NCBI RefSeq assembly: GCF_964340395.1
Contig: NC_135557.1
Span: 21,417,225-21,481,224, forward strand
Direction: 5' to 3'
Source of the DNA: Glandiceps talaboti
Taxonomy: Eukaryota > Hemichordata > Enteropneusta > Spengelidae
Length of the DNA stretch: 64,000 nucleotides
The notes below the pieces were generated by a model. The model worked only from the letters and a program-made list of their open reading frames with translations. It did not search any database and was not told where the DNA came from. Position numbers and translations under genes: made by a program. This document shows, piece by piece, positions 24,379 through 36,915 of the stretch (position 1 is the stretch's first letter; each line of letters starts with the position of its first letter).

Positions 24379-24760
24379 TATAATTAGATGTTATTCCCCA
24401 ATAGTTCTCTTCGTTCAGTCAAGGAAAATATGAGTGACCTAAGGGAGCTTTGTCAATACAAGTTACTAGATGAGCCCTTAGGTCATGAGTATTTTCCAAC
24501 TGAATTAAGAAAAATATTGGAGAATAACATAATTATACCAGCAACAGTAATATCAAAATAAATCGGGGAAAGTAATGGCTATTTTGAATGTTTTGACTCA
24601 TGTTTCGAACACAGCAGAACCAGTAACATAGACGCACATTGTCCTGACAACACATGTTGTCGCAACGTAGAATGCCCAGGGTATAAATACCATATTTGTT
24701 GTCCAACTTGGCTTTTGCATGGCATACTACTAATAATTCTGTTATTTGATTTGACTCTAT
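24379..24760. repeat. Dispersed repeat C, copy 1, with palindromic head
   Basis: 24379-24537 is an imperfect palindrome from TATAATTAGATGTTATTCCC to its inverse GGAGAATAACATAATTATA; the inner arms pair AAGGGAGC with GCCCTT. The following ~220 bp (GGGAAAGTAATGGCTATTTT, GAACACAGC, CATAGACGCACATTGTC) also match copy 2 at 27655-28010. The family is thus larger than the palindrome, which may be one terminus or a nested insertion. Confidence 0.7.
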
Positions 24761-25033
24761 GATGATGGATTGGATGAAATGTACGACACAAATACTAGTA
24801 ACTCAATGTAAGTCACGCACACATCATTACATGACAAGATTGTTATTGTCGTAACGTAGAATACCCAGGGTATAAATACCATATTTGTTGTTCAACTTGG
24901 CTTGTGCATGGCATAATACTAATAATTCTGTTATTTGATTTGACTCTATGATGATGGATTGGATGAAATGTACGACACAAATACTAGTAACTCAATGTAA
25001 GTCACGCACACATCATTACATGACAAGATTGTT
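24655..25033. repeat. 189-bp tandem duplication, 2 copies
   Basis: CGCAACGTAGAATGCCCAGG at 24661 and CGTAACGTAGAATACCCAGG at 24850 start two near-identical copies that run through GATGATGGATTGGATGAAAT and ACATGACAAGATTGTTA. Few substitutions, so the event is recent. It doubles the distal part of repeat C copy 1. Confidence 0.95.
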
Positions 25034-25394
25034 AATTTTATGGAGCAGTTATTCTATATTTTTCTTGCTATGAATTATTTCCCTTTTAGCATATAAACAT
25101 TCACTTTTATGAGCATGACCAATATATGGAGCTATAAAAGATATTTAAGTGTAATTCACGTATCTTGGTTTGACTTGCATTAAATGAAATAGTGGCCCAA
25201 TAACTCTTTATAATTAGGTGTCCCTGTAGAGTATCATCAATGTCAGGGCTTGAATTTAACTTCACACTTTATAGGTTTCGCATTTAACCATTCATGTGAA
25301 ATGTTTCAACTACATTTTACTATTGATTTTCACTGATCTAGAACACTGCATGCATGTATCATCTTAAATATTTGGTAGTCATTAAATTCTAAAT
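25034..25394. other. No feature recognised
   Basis: A+T-rich spacer before the 52-bp array. Confidence 0.4.
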
Positions 25395-25805
25395 ACCATG
25401 TTTAGTAGTCTACATTTTGTATGTGTTCTGCACTACTGGTAGTGGTTGTCTAGATATAATGTTTAGTAGTCTATGTGTTCTGCACTACTGCTAGTGGTTG
25501 TCTAGATATAATGTTTAGTAGTCTATGTGTTCTGCACTACTGGTAGTGGTTGTCTAGTTATAATGTTTAGTAGTCTATGTGTTCTGCACTACTGCTAGAG
25601 GTTGTCTAGATATAATGTTTAGTAGTCTATGTGTTCTGCACTACTGCTAGTGGTTGTCTAGATATATTGTTTAGTAGTCTATGTGTTCTGCACTACTGCT
25701 AGTGGTTGTCTAAATATAATGTTTAGTAGTCTATGTGTTCTGCACTACTGCTAGTGGTTGTCTAGATATAATGTTTAGTAGTCTATGTGTTCTGTACCAC
25801 TGCTA
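25395..25805. repeat. 52-bp minisatellite, 8 copies
   Basis: GTGTTCTGCACTACTGCTAG followed by TGGTTGTCTAGATATAATG and TTTAGTAGTCTAT, starting near 25422, 25473, 25525, 25577, 25629, 25681, 25733 and 25785. Units differ at one to three positions. Confidence 0.96.
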
Positions 25806-26119
25806 GGTTGCTGCAGTTCTTAGGCAAGATTTGAAACAAAATTGTTCCTCTGTCAACCCAGCTTTTGTGTGATACTGGTAAGGAGTTATTAGAATTTACA
25901 CAACATTTTTTTATTTGACCTAATCACAAGCACTGTAGATGTGATTACTGAAGAGTTCACAACAGCATTGGCATCTACTTGTGTACTTCCTATTAAAACA
26001 AACTCACAACTTTAAGGAAATATTTTTTTTAATTCAATCCTTCACTTGCTGCTGGGCATTATATAATTTTCTATATTTTTTGGAAAAAGTAATTGGAGAT
26101 ATCAGAACTCAGCTTCAAA

Positions 26120-27355
26120 TATTTATAGTATAGTCGGATATGCCTGGAAAGATTTGTGTTGCTCCAGGACCCTAATAATGTCATACATTGTGTGTGTAGT
26201 ACAGTATTTCGAAAATACATGTAAAATTGTATAAACTGAAAGAGAAAATAAGTCGTTTTTTGTCTTATTTCTTAGACTCGTCACCAAATTGGCTGCCTTC
26301 CTTAAGACCTTAACAATGCCATAGTTGTGTAAATGTATGTGTACAGCATTTCGAAAGTAAAACTGAAAAACTTAAACAGATTATAAGTCATATATTTGGT
26401 CATATTTCAAAAACTCCTAACAAGATGGCGGCTGCCTTCCCCAGGACCCAAATGATGACATGAAATTGTGTTATGTGTACAGCACTGAAACAGAAAGTTT
26501 AATAGTCTTATTCCTTCCCATAATGTCCAATACACACCATAGATAGTTGACTTACATCTCCCTTAGACTCTATAATGCCATAGTTGTGTATATGTATGTG
26601 TATGTGCATTATAAAAATGATTAAATTGAAAAAGAAAATAAGTAAGACTCATATCCAAGATGGTTGCCTTCCCGAGGACCCTAATATTAATAAGCCACTC
26701 ATACATGTATGTGAACAGCATTCTAAGAATAAAAATGAATATATCGTATTCTCAAATAGCAAAATAACCTATTGTCATTGCTTCGATTTCAAAGACTGAT
26801 ATCCAAGATGGTTGCCTTCCCCAGGGCCATTATAAGCTACTTATTGTGTATAAGAGTAAAACTGTGTGTATTCAAATAACAAAATACACCATGTCTTTCT
26901 TTCTACTTCAAAGACTCTGATCCAAGATGGCTGTCTTACATCTCTCCAGGACCCTAATCAGGCTGTAATAATACCAGGTATACAACATTTTGAAAGTAAA
27001 ACTGAATAAGCCCAAAGTCTAAAACACAAAATGAGTCTCATTCCTTCCTATTAATTTCAAAGACTTCTATCCAAGATGCCGCCTTCCATCTCCCCAGGCC
27101 CCTAATAGTGCTATATGTGTATAGTACAGCATTTTGAAAGTAAAACTGTTACCTCAAAATCTAAAACAGAACATATATTGCTTCACGTAATATAAAAGAC
27201 CCCTATTCAAGATGGCCATGGCACCTTCCATCTCCCCAGGACCATGTGTAAAACTGAATAACCCCAAAGTCTAAAATAGAAAATAAGTCATATTCCTTCC
27301 TATTAATTTCAAAGACTCCTATCCAAGATGGCCGCCTTCCAACTCCCCAAGGAGC
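26120..27355. repeat. ~135-bp degenerate array with repeated AAGATGG motif
   Basis: Eight or nine units carry AAGACTCCTATCCAAGATGG, GCCTTCCATCTCCCCAGGAC, CCTAATAATGCCATA, AGTACAGCATTTTGAAAGTA and AAACTGAATAA segments. Spacing is 115-235 bp because of internal gaps. The AAGATGG cores lie at about 26421, 26657, 26805, 26924, 27073 (AAGATGCC), 27207 and 27325. The copy at 26421 is CAAGATGGCGGC, matching the published YY1 consensus; most others are weaker. Confidence 0.88.
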
Positions 27356-27654
27356 TTAAAGTCGGACTATCCTTCTAAGACGGTAAAATGAATTGTACAA
27401 TCTAAATAGGATTACATTATCTTACAGGGGAATAGTAGCTGTCATAACACAACTATATACTTAGCAATAGCAGTAACATCAAAGAATACTCCCAAAGACG
27501 TTAATGGAACACAAAAAGAATTGACTCAGAAGGTTATACATGTATTGTAGAAATGTCTAAAAGATTACAGGTCTATGATAAGACGGTAGAGTTAAGGAAG
27601 GTATAATACTGTGACATTTGAATGGATAAGTAGGCTGACAGTTCACTATGGATT

Positions 27655-28010
27655 GTAATTAGATATTATTCCCCCAATATTTTTCTTTATTCTGCCAAGG
27701 AAAATGCGAGTAACCTAAGGGGCTATGAGTCGCTAGACATTGTGACATCCCTTACGTCACAAGTATTTTCCAGCTGAATGAAGACAAATATTGGGGAATG
27801 ATATAATTATATACCATCACCAGTAATATTATTTTAAATCAGGGAAAGTAATAGCAATTTTGAGCATTTTGACTCAAATTTTGAACACAGCTGTCGGAGA
27901 ACCAGTGACATAGACATGCATTGTTGGGACATAGACATGCGTTGTCATGACATAGAAAAACCAGAGCATATATTCCATATTTTTTGTTCTACATGGTATA
28001 ATGGTTATTA
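27655..28010. repeat. Dispersed repeat C, copy 2
   Basis: The palindromic head, 27655-27811, pairs ATTATTCCCCCAATATTTTT with its inverse ATATTGGGGAATGATAT, and the GGGAAAGTAATAGCAATTTT tail follows as in copy 1. A small internal duplication, GACATAGACATGC, occurs near 27908 and 27930. Confidence 0.7.
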
Positions 28011-28974
28011 ATTGATATCTAGACTTATATTTATCTTTATATTCTGATACCTAATTCATTATTTTAGTTTTATATCTCAACGTTATGAAGCTTATTTTTT
28101 TAATTTGAAAAAATGATTCATGCTGTAAAATTGTTACGGTAGATGGCATTAACCAATTCCTAACACTCAAGTCCATCTAAACAATAATGACTGTGGTAGA
28201 ACTTCACTGGTTACCACAGCATCAAATAGTCAATTACCATTATGCTAATCTGACATTACATGTATTCAGGCAGTATCAAATCCCTGCACAGTTCATTAAT
28301 AAGAAACGGTTAACCATTGGCTGAAAGTATGTCATGTGATTCAATTTAACTTTTGACTATTAATGAACTTTAACTTTCATTTACTGATAAAATATGTCAG
28401 GCCTTAAAATATCTAACAATTGAAGCTTTAAGTGAATGACAGGTTATTTGATCACTAATGGCATTGGGATGGCTGGAGGGGTAATACTTGGTGTGGATGG
28501 CTGGAGAGGTATTACTTGGTGTTTGGATTGGGGAGGGGAAGGTTTGGCTTGGGAGAGGGGTCCTGGTCGGGAAATAATTGACAATGTTTCCATGTCAAAG
28601 GTTAACAGTTATATATAGAAGGTTATTAAGTCACGAAAAGTACGACACAATATAGTTTGCTCAACTTTGCTAGCTAGTATTTGCATAGTTTACATAGAGT
28701 TACCTTACACTGACTTGATTGCTAACATCTAGTTTTTCAAGCAGTACCCCATATCTCTGATTACATGTTAGATGACGAAGACAAACAACATGACGACCCT
28801 AATTTTCTATCTGACTTGATTCTACAATAATGATTACTTGCCATTATACTAAACAAACTCTACTAGCATACACAACTAAAAACAGATGTTGAAAGCCCCA
28901 ACCCCACAATACACAGTCAATTAACCATCAACAATTTTAGATTGCAGTCGTAATAGAACCAACCATCCAGAACG
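28011..28974. other. No gene recognised; short G-rich repeat
   Basis: GATGGCTGGAGGGGTAATAC and GATGGCTGGAGAGGTATTAC at about 28467 and 28497 form a two-copy G-rich repeat. No other structure. Confidence 0.45.
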
Positions 28975-30065
28975 CTTCCTTTGCTGGATATACATTCTAC
29001 TTTCTTGCATAGATATCATTGAGGGGAATTCGTCTTTCCTTGGACATACATATACATTTGTTAATGTTCTACTTTCTTGTATAGACGTCATCCTCTTTCA
29101 TTGGATGTTGTTAATATTCTACTTTTATCTGTATTGATCCCATCTTTATTTGTACAATGTTTCCCCTCATCACATATTCATACATTTACAAATTCTGCTT
29201 TTGCATTTAAAACCAATACGATCCAAAATATTTACTCACTGGTTATACAGTCATACATGATTTGTGGAAGGATTCTTAACTTTCTCTGTATAAAAACTGA
29301 TCCCATCCAGAACACGTCTCTCCTTAAAATTCATAAATTTGTGAATAAATTCTATATGAAATAAATCCCATCCAAACACTTTCCTCAAAGAATATTCATA
29401 CTTTTGTACAGTTATTCTGCCTTCTTTGTCAAATCGATTCCATCGAAAACACTTCCCTCACCAGATATTAACACATTTTACTCTTCTTTCTCCATTTACT
29501 ATTTATCACACCCAGAATTCTTCCTCACTGCAAATTCATACATTTCAATATAGATTGCTTTCTCAGTATAAAACTGATTCCATAGAAAATACCTCCAAGT
29601 CTAACACTGGATATTCATACACACACTTATATATTCTATGTGCACCATCATGGTCATCAAAATTACCGATACTTCCCTCATTTCATGTACATTCACGCTA
29701 AAAATGTTCTCTGCATAAAATAGATCCTATCGATCTAGAATATTTTCCTTACTGGATATTTATACATTGACAAATTATTTACATTTTAAGTTTTTAGTTG
29801 CATAAATTGACCCCATTGAGAGCACTTTGCTCACTAGATATTCATGTATTTTTGAAATTACATTCTTGAGTGGTATAAAACTTCAGATTTCCTTTTTAAA
29901 TCTATATCCTACCCAAAATGACTCCCTAATTAGATATTCATACATTTATAAATACATTCTACTTTGTTTGTATAAAACTTCTCCCATACAGAACATTTCA
30001 TACATCGTTAAATACATCCTGTCAATCAGACTCACTCATTAGCTATTCGTACATTTATGAATAAA
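28975..30065. repeat. ~85-bp degenerate tandem array
   Basis: Around twelve diverged units contain TATAAAACTGATCCCATCCA, GAACACTTCCCTCA, TGGATATTCATACATTTA and AAATTCTACTTT. Short + frames follow the repeat and are not taken as genes. Confidence 0.8.
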
Positions 30066-30259
30066 TTATACTTTGTTTTACTAAATGTTTATTCTACCTG
30101 TACACTCCTGTTATTATGGGAATTGTGTAGTATAAAATCTACCATCTACTGTACTGCTAAACCCCTGTTGCTAAGGTAACAGTAAAGTACTAAATTTATT
30201 GTTACTTTATCACTGCATTTATCAGGGTGACCTTGTAAACTACATGAGTGAATCGAAGT

Positions 30260-31490
30260 ACAAATTACAATTTATTTTCTAGATGTGAGAGATTTTTAAA
30301 TTAGCTATGAAACAGATCAATATAACATCAATTTTCTAAATGTAGATGTGAGATATTTGAAATTACCCATCAAATAGGTATCAATGTACCATATTTTGTA
30401 AATGTGAGATACCTTATTTTCTAGAATTGAGAGATTTCTGAATCACCTGTGAAACAGGCATCAATGTACCTTATTTTCTACACGTAAGAGACTTTTGAAT
30501 TACCCATGACACACATCAATGTCCATCATTTAGAAGTGAAACCCATCAAATGGACATCAATATACCTTATTTTCTAGATGCAAGTTATCTTATTTTCTAA
30601 AAGTTGGACATTTTTAAATAAATTACCTTTAAATTACTACTGAAACTGACATCAATGTACTATATTGTATATTTTCCAAAAGGGAGATTTTTAAATTACC
30701 TGTGATAGATATCAATATACATGATCTACCGTATTTTCTCGATGTGAGATTTTTAAAAAAAATTACCAGTGAAACTGACATCAATGTGATATTATCTAGA
30801 AAAATATTTTTAAAATACCTATCAAACAGACCTCAATATACATGTACTATATTTTCTTGAATTGGGAGATTTTTCAATAGCCATGAAACAGATCAGTGTA
30901 CACTTTTATTTCTTAGATTTCCGAGATTCAGACGTGACAGATTGTTAAATCACCTATGAAACAGACATCAATATGCTATCATAATTTCTGGATGTTTGAG
31001 ATTTTTAAATCACCTATAAATTAGACATCAATATGCTATCATATTTTCTGGACGTGGGAGATTTTAAAATCACCTATGAAATAGACATCAATATGCTATC
31101 ATATTTTCTGGACGTGGGAGATTTTTAAATTACCTTAGAAACAAGACATCATATTGTCTAGATATAAGAGATGTTTAAGTTACCATTGAAACCAACATCA
31201 ATATGCTACAACATTTTCTAGGATGTTTGAGATTTTAAAATCACCTATGAAATAGACATCAATATGCTATCATATTTTCTGGACGTGGGAGAATTTAAAA
31301 TCACCTTAGAAACAAGACATCATATTGTCTAGATATAAGAGATGTTTAAGTTACCAATGAAACCAACATCAATAATGCTATAACATTTTCTAGGAGTAGG
31401 AGCTTTATAAATCTCCTGTGAAACAAGACATCAATATACTATCATATCGTCTAGCTATGAGAGGTCTTCAAATCACTCATGGAACCACGT
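30260..31490. repeat. ~64-bp degenerate tandem array
   Basis: About eighteen units share GAGATTTTTAAATTACCTAT, GAAACAGACATCAATATG and CTATCATATTTTCTGGACGT. A two-unit block around 31080-31180 reappears at 31240-31350, showing later segmental duplication. Confidence 0.85.
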
Positions 31491-31783
31491 CATAAATTTA
31501 TCAACGTGACAGGTTTTAGATATTAAAGGAAAAATAACTGTCAAATTCAGGATGATATTCAGATTAATCATACATTTGTGTCATCTTAGTTTTGTTGCCT
31601 ACTTCATTAACCATGTACTCTGTAATCTACCTAAAGGCTAACATTAGTTGTCTGTGTTTTAAAACACCTATCTGACCTTTAATTCATGGTTGATGTTACC
31701 AGTATATATTGCTACAAAACATTAAGCAGCCAATCGCCATCATACTTATCAGACACTATTCAGGCAAAGTCGAATTCTCACAG

Positions 31784-31898
31784 ACTTCATTCCTCAGACA
31801 GATGTCTTCTCCACAAGCCAAAGTATTGACTCATGTCATTTGGTGGGCGTGCCTTTTCATGTGCAGCACTGTGCCTCTGACACACTTTGCCAATGGAA
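31784..31898 (+). CDS. Candidate exon encoding a possible signal peptide
   Basis: An ATG at 31802 opens a frame whose first 32 residues look like a secretory leader: a short polar start (MSSPQAKVLTHV), a hydrophobic core (IWWACLFMCSTVPL) and a polar THFANG end. Two AG acceptors with pyrimidine tracts lie just upstream (TTCTCACAG, TTCCTCAG), and a donor-like GTACGT begins at 31899. GC content rises to about half over 31800-31895, in contrast with the flanks. If real, this is the first coding exon of a secreted or membrane protein on the + strand. The frame stays open upstream, so it could also be an internal exon or chance. Confidence 0.35.
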
Positions 31899-32039
31899 GT
31901 ACGTCAAAAATCCATGTAGTTTGTTCTTTTACTTTAGGCAAAACGTTAAAAAATATATTTTCAGCAGAGCTTTTAACATGTAACTGTAAACTGCCTCTGA
32001 ACTTTACTTAGTATTGGATACTGGCACTTCATAAATGAC

Positions 32040-32077
<38 letters not shown>

Positions 32078-32078
32078 A
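32040..32078. repeat. (ATTG)9 tetranucleotide repeat
   Basis: Uninterrupted TTGA/ATTG tract. Confidence 0.95.
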
Positions 32079-32561
32079 CATGAAACTAGTAATAGCAAGG
32101 TGGAAGTCTGATAAAACAGTTGCTATTTTCTATAAGAAAGACATTGTCCTTTGTAGCACAGTAAAATGACTAATGGGAACTCAGGTAGATTATACTTCAA
32201 CAGAAACAATAGATTTTAAATCTGCAAGGCAGTAACTGGAGTTTTTTTTTTTTCAATCACACAACCAAATATATGTTAACTGAAAATTGGTTAAAAAAAA
32301 ATATGAATAATTAGACATTGTACATACCAATTACAGGTCTATTTTATAGATAGTAATAATTCAAAATCATGATGATTCATTGGGGTGATGATTTTTGGGT
32401 GTAGACACAAAAATCAATTTACTTGGATTGATTGTGTCTACATTGCGTTCACTGAAATACAAATACATTGATTCAATAATTTCCTGGGAATATATTATGA
32501 TCGTGTCATATATATCTTACAAAACATTTTTCAAAAAAATGTTCCAATTCCAAGTGCAGCT
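32079..32561. other. No feature recognised
   Basis: A+T-rich spacer with a T run at 32242-32253. Confidence 0.4.
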
Positions 32562-32907
32562 TTAAAGTGGTCATATTGATGAGGATTGCGTATTTATTTT
32601 GGATTTTTATAATTTCATCATGGCTTCCTACTTGAAAAATTAGTGTGACACAACATATGGCAAGTCCTTGTTTGTAACTCAATAAATTGCAAAAGGTTAC
32701 TAAATGTGTAAAATGTTTGTTGTTGTACGTACAATAACAAACTTGTTTGCATGTTTTTGTCTTTTTGCAATGTATTGAGTTGCAAACACAGACTTAAACA
32801 ATGTTGTTTCACATTGATCTTTCAAGTAGGAAGCCATAATAAAATAATTTTATAAATTAAAAATCAAAACTAAATACCCAATCCTCATCCATATGGTAAC
32901 TCTTCTA
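32562..32907. mobile_element. TTAA-flanked palindromic MITE, copy 2
   Basis: Full-length relative of the element at 263-613. It starts TTAAAGTGGTCATATTGATG, has the symmetric centre TTGTTGTACGTACAATAACA, and ends AATCCTCATCCATATGGTAA. The right flank reads TCTAA instead of TTAA, through mutation of the last bases. Both arms keep GGCTTCCTACTTGAAAAAT and its inverse. Confidence 0.85.
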
Positions 32908-33784
32908 AGGATAAAATCTTAATTATCATGAGTACAGAATTGCTTGAATTTCACAAAATCTTATACTTTATAAACTAAGAAAGATTACGTCTGTTTAATT
33001 TTTACAACAACCATCCAGTTGAACACTTATATTTATCAACAGATGTGTAAAATGATATTTTTTTTCTTTTTGGCATTGTGTTTCATGACATATAGCCCAG
33101 AGAATTGTCTCTATGTTACATTATATCTCATAAGGTTCTTTACACCAAGCCATGGTTTATACCCTTGGAAGCACTTCAAGCAGAGTTGATTTCTGTGCTT
33201 CCAAGGACATACACCTTTAGGTTGATGTAGAGAGCTTCTTGAGATAGTAACACCAAGGATTAAATGGGTTAGACGAGTCTCCATTACAAAGAGAATACTG
33301 TACACATTATAACCAATTATCAACTAGTAATTGTAGCTTTTAAAACACAAAGTGAACATTATTGTACTAAAAGTAACTACTTTTATCTTTGACATAGAGA
33401 TGCTTGCTAAATCTGTATGTTTTCTCTACAAAATTGTCTTTTAATTCTGAAAAAACAATCACTTTAGCAAAAAGCACAACCATCAGTTTTGTGCTTGAGT
33501 TGTCAAGGAAGTCATTTAGTTGGTCAAAAAGTCAATTTCTTGCCGTCAATAGGGCAATTTCTTGTTCTTATGCTGTATATTTACATGCACAGTTTAAATG
33601 TAGAGAACTTTTATGTTAGGGATTTAGGCAACAAACAAGAAAAGTTAATTCCACATTGTTTTAGAAATCTATTTCTTTCATCCCAAACACTACCTGCAGG
33701 AAAATCTGATGCATTACATACCATATATCCATGTAGTAATGCTGTCAATGTATCTGAGACAGTTGTACATATCACTAAAATCAG
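32908..33784. other. No gene recognised; 12-bp hairpin
   Basis: CCTTGGAAGCAC (33163 region) and its exact inverse GTGCTTCCAAGG (33196 region) can pair across about 20 bases. Short frames overlap on both strands without splice support. Confidence 0.45.
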
Positions 33785-34010
33785 GCCAGTGTATAGCAAT
33801 GGCTGTCTATAAATTATATTCTAATGCTGTAATCATGAAAAGTATGGCCTCCGCATATAGCAATGGCTGTCTATATTAAAAAATCATATTCTAATACTGT
33901 AATCATGAAAAGTATGGCCTACACATATAGCAATGGCTGTCTACTGATCATCTCTGATGCCATAATCATTAAATGTATGGCCCCATGTAAAGTAATGGCT
34001 TTCTATAATG
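33785..34010. repeat. ~70-bp tandem repeat, about 3 copies
   Basis: TATAGCAATGGCTGTCTAT, ATATTCTAATGCTGTAATCA and TGAAAAGTATGGCC recur with decreasing similarity to the right. Confidence 0.85.
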
Positions 34011-34074
34011 ATAGTTGTCATCACGAAAAGTATGTATCTGTGCTACATATTGTTTAAAAATACAATCAATAACA

Positions 34075-35518
34075 TGGTAATATCTGTTTACTTTGTATCT
34101 TTGCTTAATAACTATCTACATTGTATCTCTACTAGTTATAATCAAACCAAAAACCCATATATGGAAATATGTGTCTACATTGTATCTCTACTAGTTATAT
34201 CAAAACCACCCATATATGGCAATAAACTGCCTACATTGTATCTTTGAGAGTAATAATCAAAACCAAACACCCATATATGGCAATAACTGCCTACATTGTA
34301 TCTCTGAGAGTAATAATCAAAACCAAACACCCATATATGGCAATAACTGTCTATATTGTATCTTTGAGAATAATAATCAAAACCAAACACCCATATATGG
34401 CAATAACTGTCTATATTGTATCTCTGAGAGTAATAATCAAAACCAAACACCCATATATGGCAATAACTGTCTATATTGTATCTTTGAGAATAATAATCAA
34501 AACCAAACACCCATATATGGCAATAACTGTTTATATTGTATCTCTGTGAGTAATATTAATCAAAACCAAACACCCATATATGGCAATAACTGTCTATATT
34601 GTATCTCAGAGAGTAATAATCAAAACCAAACACCCATATATGGCAATAACTGTCTACATTGTATCTCAGAGAGTAATAATCAAAACCAAACACCCATATA
34701 TGGCAATAACTGTCTACATTGTATCTCTGAGAGTAATAATCAAAACCAAACACCCATATATGGCAATAACTGTCTACATTGTATCTCAGAGAGTACTAAT
34801 CAAAACCAAACACCCATGTATAGCAATAACTGTCTACATTGTATCTCAGAGAGTAATAATCAAAACCAAACACCCATATATGGCAATAACTGTCTATATT
34901 GTATCTCTGAGAGTAATAATCAAAACCAAACACCCATATATGGCAATAACTGTCTACATTGTATCTCAGAGAGTAATAATCAAAACCAAACACCTATATA
35001 TGGCAATAACTGTCTATATTGTATCTCTGTGAGTAATAATCAAAACCAAACACCCATATATGGCAATAACTGTCTACATTGTATCTCAGAGAGTAATAAT
35101 CAAAACCAAACACCCATATATGGCAATAACTGTCTACATTGTATCTCTGTGAGTAATAATCAAAACCAAACACCCATATATGGCAATAACTGTCTACATT
35201 GTATCTCTGAGAGTAATAATCAAAACCAAACACCCATATATGGCAATAACTGTCTACATTGTATCTCTGAGAGTAATAATCAAAACCAAACACCCATATA
35301 TGGCAATAACTGTCTATATTGTATCTCTTAGAGTAATAATCAAAACCAAACACCCATATATGGCAATAACTGTCTACATTGTATCTTTGAGAGTAATAAT
35401 CAAAACCAAACACCCATATATGGCAATAACTGTCTACACTGTATCTCAGAGAGTAATAATCAAAACCAAAACACCATATATGGCAATAATTATAATTGTC
35501 TATATCATTGTATTTTCT
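34075..35518. repeat. 60-bp minisatellite, ~24 copies
   Basis: Units read AATAATCAAAACCAAACACC, CATATATGGCAATAACTGTC and TACATTGTATCTCTGAGAGT. The first two or three are diverged (34075-34220), the remainder nearly uniform with one 2-3 bp indel near 34553. As 60 is a multiple of three, frames stay open in several phases on both strands, including a + frame of 371 codons with a 20-residue Asn/Gln/Cys repeat. Equal openness of opposite strands and absence of splice or promoter signals argue against coding. Confidence 0.97.
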
Positions 35519-35816
35519 AGTTAGAAGAATAGCATCTGTTTTAATAATCCTTTTTGAAATAAGTGAATTAAACAAACTTGACATGGTTTCATCAAGATCT
35601 TACCAATGTACATACCAGGTATATAAGTTTCTAACACAACCCATTGTACACTGACATGGTTTAGTCAGCCAAGATAGAGACAAACATACTGAGTGTGCCA
35701 TGTGTGTGCAGGCATGCATAACAAAGTCATCAATACATTATACACTGGAGATTTCACACTCTAATATCACCATATCAAGTTAAAATCTATCCTTTCTACT
35801 ACTTTTGACTTCATTA

Positions 35817-36373
35817 AAAGTAACTACCATGCAATAGAGTGCACCAAGTAACTACCATGCAATAGAGAGTGCCAAGTAACTACCATGCAATAGAGAGTGC
35901 CAAGTAACTACCATGCAATGGAGAGTGCCAAGTAACTACCATGCAATAGAGAGTGCCAAGTAACTACCATGCAATAGAGAGTGCCAAGTAACTACCATGC
36001 AATAGAGAGTGCCAAGTAACTACCATGCAATGGAGAGTGCCAAGTAACTACCATGCAATAGAGAGTGCCAAGTAACTACCATGCAATAGAGAGTGCCAAG
36101 TAACTACCATGCAATAGAGAGTGCCAAGTAACTACCATGCAATAGAGAGTGCCAAGTAACTACCATGCAATAGAGAGTGCCAAGTAACTACCATGCAATG
36201 GAGAGTGCCAAATAACTACCATGCAATAGAGAGTGCCAAGTAACTACCATGCAATAGAGTGCACCAAGTAACTACCATGCAATAGAGAGTGCCAAGTAAC
36301 TACCATGCAATAGAGAGTGCCAAGTAACTACCATGCAATAGAGAGTGCCAAGTAACTACCATGCAATAGAGAG
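35817..36373. repeat. 28-bp minisatellite, ~20 copies
   Basis: AAGTAACTACCATGCAATAG then AGAGTGCC, with rare variants (GAGTGCACC at two places, ATGGAG at several). The GAGTGCACC variant recurs near both ends, as expected from internal duplication. Units abut without spacers, so this is not a CRISPR array. Confidence 0.97.
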
Positions 36374-36675
36374 TCTTGTATTATAATGTGGTTGTTTTAT
36401 TGTATGTTAACACTATAGACAGCTTTGTACACATACCATAGTGTATGTTATTATACATATAATGTTCCGATATATTATTTACATATAAGTCATGTACATT
36501 TGCACATAATACAATATTTCAATGATGTACACTATATTTTAAAACTATAGACAGTTTGGTACATAACAACTACTATACTTTATATTACATTTGTACAACT
36601 AGTCTAAACTGTATATCTTAAAACTAGGTATTTTGGTACACAACAAATATTCGTATGTTACATTTGTACAAAACA
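36374..36675. other. Diverged direct repeats, no gene
   Basis: CTATAGACAGCTTTGTACAC, CTATAGACAGTTTGGTACAT and CTAGGTATTTTGGTACAC recur, so this is a faint old tandem repeat of about 70-130 bp spacing. Confidence 0.5.
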
Positions 36676-36915
36676 ATAAATTGGCCACACTGATGAGGAT
36701 TGGGTATTTATTTTATATTAAATTAATATTAAGTTTGTAATTTATTAAATGATTTTATCATGGCTTCATACTTGGAAAATCAATTAGAAACAATATGCTT
36801 GTAACCCAATAAATTGCAAAATCATGGTAATAAAATATACAAAATGTTTGTTATGGTAAGTAAAATAACAAACTTTTTACACATCTTTTAGCTTTTTTGC
36901 AAAGTATTGAACTAT
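36676..36915. mobile_element. TTAA-type palindromic MITE, copy 3, truncated
   Basis: Begins ATTGGCCACACTGATGAGGA, keeps the left arm and the centre (GTTTGTTATGGTAAGTAAAA) and stops near GCAAAGTATTGAAC, so most of the right arm is lost. A short expansion near 36715-36750 is specific to this copy. Confidence 0.75.

Noticed and set aside
34216-35331. A 371-codon + frame as a repeat protein gene
   Set aside because: It lies wholly inside the 60-bp array, other phases and the minus strand are equally open, and there are no start, splice or promoter signals.
35817-36373. CRISPR-like array of 28-bp repeats
   Set aside because: Units abut directly without unique spacers, no cas genes are present, and the context is clearly eukaryotic.
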